DNA from: Pseudoxanthomonas dokdonensis
GTDB lineage: Bacteria; Pseudomonadota; Gammaproteobacteria; Xanthomonadales; Xanthomonadaceae
Length of the DNA stretch: 64,000 bases
Assembly: GCF_001431405.1 (NCBI RefSeq)
Contig: NZ_LDJL01000002.1
Coordinates: forward strand, 62,001-126,000
Reading direction: 5' to 3'
Shown: one piece after another, positions 62,158-64,000 of the stretch
Layout of the letters: the number at the start of each line of letters is the position of its first letter
Position numbering within the stretch: position 1 is the first letter of the stretch
Notes under the pieces: generated by a model
What the model was told of the DNA's origin: nothing
The model's database searches: none
What the model saw: only the letters and a program-made list of their open reading frames with translations
Translations under genes and position numbers: made by a program

Positions 62158-64000
62158 TCAGCGCGACATCGAATACGGACGCTCGCCGCCATCGCTGGCC
62201 CATTGCCTGTCCGGCTGCGCCTGCATGCTGAAATGCAACTCGCCGCCGGCCATGATTTCCTCATGCCGCAGGTACGCGCGGGTCAGCGGCTTGCCATTGA
62301 GCATTGCCTTGCCGATATACGGATGGGCATCGTCGAGGCCTTCGGCCACCACCGTGAAGTGCTTGCCATTGGGCAGGTTGAGGGTCGCCCGTGGCAGGAA
62401 TGGCCGGCCGATCACGTACTGGTTGCTGGCCGGCGTCACCGGATAGAAACCGAGCGCGGTGAACACGTACCAGGCCGACATCTGGCCCAGATCGTCATTG
62501 CCGGCCAGTCCATCCGGGCGCGCCGCGTACTGGCTGGCCATGATCTGGCCCAGCCGTTCCTGGGTCCGCCATGGCTGGCCCGCATACGCATACAGATAGG
62601 CGACATGGTGGCTGGGTTCGTTGCCGTGCGCGTACCAGCCAATCAGGCCGGTGATGTCTTCCATGTGTTCGAACACCGCCGGATCGACCTTGGCATCGAA
62701 CACCTGGTCCAGCCGCGCGATCAGCTTGTCCTCGCCACCGTGCGCGGCGGCCAGTCCGGCCACGTCCTGCGGCACGTACCACGAATACTGCCAGGCATTG
62801 CCTTCGGTGTAGTCGCTGCCGTAGCCGCTGGCGTCGGGATCAAACGGCTCGCGGAAAGCGCCATCGCGCAGGCGCGCGCGCATGAAACCGGTGCCAGGAT
62901 CAAATGCATGCTTCCAGTTGCCGGCGCGCTTTTCGAAAGCCGCGGCAACCTCGTCGCGACCCATCGCCTGCGCCATCCGGGCGATGGTCCAGTCGTCGAA
63001 GGCGTACTCGAGCGTCTTCGATGCGGCCTCGCCTTCCTCGTCAATCGGCACGTAACCCAGTTGCATGTACTGGGCGATGCCATCGTACGGACCGTAGCTG
63101 GCGCTGGCCACCATCGCCTCCAGCGCGGCGTCGGCGTCGTAACCGCGGATGCCTTTCATGTAGGCATCGGCAATCACCGGCACCGCGTGGTAGCCGATCA
63201 TGCACCAGGTTTCCAGGCCGTGGAACGACCACACCGGCAACACGCCGTAGGGGCTCTGCTGGCGCGAGGCGATCAGCGAATTGATGAAGTCGTTGTTGCG
63301 TTGTGCCGGCTGCACCAGGGTCAGCAGCGGATGCAGCGCACGGTAGGTGTCCCACAGCGAAAACGTCGAGTAGTTGGTATAGCCCTTGGCCTGGTGCACC
63401 GCATTGTCCGGACCGCGATAACGGCCGTCGCTGTCCATGAACAGGCTGGGCCCCATGAACGTGTGATACAGCGCGGTGTAGAACCTGCGGCGATCATCGG
63501 CTGGCGCGTCGACGTCTACCGCAGCCAGCGCCTGACTCCACTGCGCCTTGGCGTCGGCACGCACGCGGTCGAAGTCCCAGTCCGGCATTTCCGCATCGAG
63601 GTTGGCGATTGCGCTGTCTTCGCTGACTGGCGAAATCGCCACCTTGACCAGCAACTCGCGCTGGCCGCCGGCGAAATCCGCATCGGCGAAATCGAATGCG
63701 CCGACCAGCTGCCGGCCTTCGATCTGCGCACGTTGCCTTGGATCTTTTTCGCCCGGCGGCGGGAAGCCCTTGTACGCCACGTCCTGCTCGGTGTCGTGGA
63801 ACTGGTGGCCCTGCGGTGCATGCGAAAACCGCATCGCGAAGTACAGCTGCCGGCCCGGCGCCCAGCCACGGGTTTCGCGGAATCCGGTGACAGTGCCATC
63901 CTCGCGCAGGCGCAGCCGCGACCACTGCACCTTGCCCGGATAGTCGTACATGCTGGTCCGCAGATCGACCAGCACGTGCGCCGGCTTGCCCTGCGGGAAA
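62158..64000 (-). CDS. GH92 alpha-mannosidase, C-terminal part (runs off the window)
   Basis: About 613 residues of the C-terminal part of a glycoside hydrolase family 92 alpha-1,2-mannosidase; the frame continues beyond base 64000, so the start is outside. Family landmarks are ALYHTFMGPSLFMDSDGRYRG and NYSTFSLWDTYRALHPL (the calcium-binding and substrate region), then GLAGNDDLGQMSAWYVFTALGFYPVTP near the end, with the conserved Asp residues that act as catalytic base. Family members trim alpha-mannose from yeast or host glycans. The C-terminal tail is PYSMSR. Full length would be about 750-800 residues. Confidence 0.93.
   Translation of the reverse strand, partial: FPQGKPAHVLVDLRTSMYDYPGKVQWSRLRLREDGTVTGFRETRGWAPGRQLYFAMRFSHAPQGHQFHDTEQDVAYKGFPPPGEKDPRQRAQIEGRQLVGAFDFADADFAGGQRELLVKVAISPVSEDSAIANLDAEMPDWDFDRVRADAKAQWSQALAAVDVDAPADDRRRFYTALYHTFMGPSLFMDSDGRYRGPDNAVHQAKGYTNYSTFSLWDTYRALHPLLTLVQPAQRNNDFINSLIASRQQSPYGVLPVWSFHGLETWCMIGYHAVPVIADAYMKGIRGYDADAALEAMVASASYGPYDGIAQYMQLGYVPIDEEGEAASKTLEYAFDDWTIARMAQAMGRDEVAAAFEKRAGNWKHAFDPGTGFMRARLRDGAFREPFDPDASGYGSDYTEGNAWQYSWYVPQDVAGLAAAHGGEDKLIARLDQVFDAKVDPAVFEHMEDITGLIGWYAHGNEPSHHVAYLYAYAGQPWRTQERLGQIMASQYAARPDGLAGNDDLGQMSAWYVFTALGFYPVTPASNQYVIGRPFLPRATLNLPNGKHFTVVAEGLDDAHPYIGKAMLNGKPLTRAYLRHEEIMAGGELHFSMQAQPDRQWASDGGERPYSMSR

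Overview
The window is about 64 kb of GC-rich, gene-dense chromosome. It looks like a member of the Xanthomonadaceae (Stenotrophomonas / Pseudoxanthomonas / Xanthomonas neighbourhood). The grounds are the minus-strand run yebC-ruvC-ruvA-kup-ruvB-ybgC-tolQRAB-pal-cpoB-queE-queC-tRNA-Lys, GTAG-headed REP palindromes of the kind seen in Stenotrophomonas, a TonB-dependent receptor, SapC and tryptophan-halogenase-like genes, and secreted glycoside hydrolases. No sequence search could be run, so the family assignment is inference.

Layout. 1-4143: plus-strand cluster of two flavin-dependent tryptophan-halogenase-family genes (the first cut by the window edge) around a SapC-family and a cupin-like gene. 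4184-7972: a lipoprotein, then a minus-strand DUF3302 / membrane-fusion / outer-membrane-channel export operon. 7973-10564: a low-coding accessory pocket against tRNA-Lys. It holds a 56-bp exact duplication of the tRNA 3' half, an integron-type gene cassette with an attC-like site, a frameshifted DNA-methyltransferase relic, a more diverged tRNA-Lys-like fragment and a few small genes. 10642-22885: the conserved queuosine / Tol-Pal / Holliday-junction run. 22966-31867: hydrolase, phosphoesterase, acetyltransferase, an acidic-tailed protein, a repeat-rich intergenic region, aspS, fmdB-like, a cation/proton antiporter and an ABC-F ATPase. 32057-34450: a TonB-dependent receptor. 34484-44968: mixed small conserved or unknown genes, a UbiB-type kinase, a GIY-YIG protein, a flavodoxin-like protein, an Omp85 barrel and a secreted glycosidase. 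45051-51714: a contiguous minus-strand moeA-mobA-napEFDABC module, with a siroheme-synthase-type gene divergent from it (51948-52955). 53025-64000: GH30 glycosidase, Ohr, a secreted repeat protein, DUF4136, a LysR/LysE-FMN reductase divergent set with a clear dyad operator, ChaB, a CBS protein, a beta-barrel and the C-terminal part of a GH92 mannosidase running off the end.

How it works together. The nap module carries the molybdenum enzyme, its electron donors and maturation proteins, and two enzymes of cofactor synthesis; siroheme synthesis next door would fit nitrite reduction further on. The glycosidases (GH30, GH92, GH2-like), the TonB receptor and the SapC/cupin/halogenase cluster suggest a polysaccharide- or glycan-scavenging lifestyle. 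The most unusual region is the tRNA-Lys pocket, which looks like layered integration debris containing a single-gene cassette but no recombinase.
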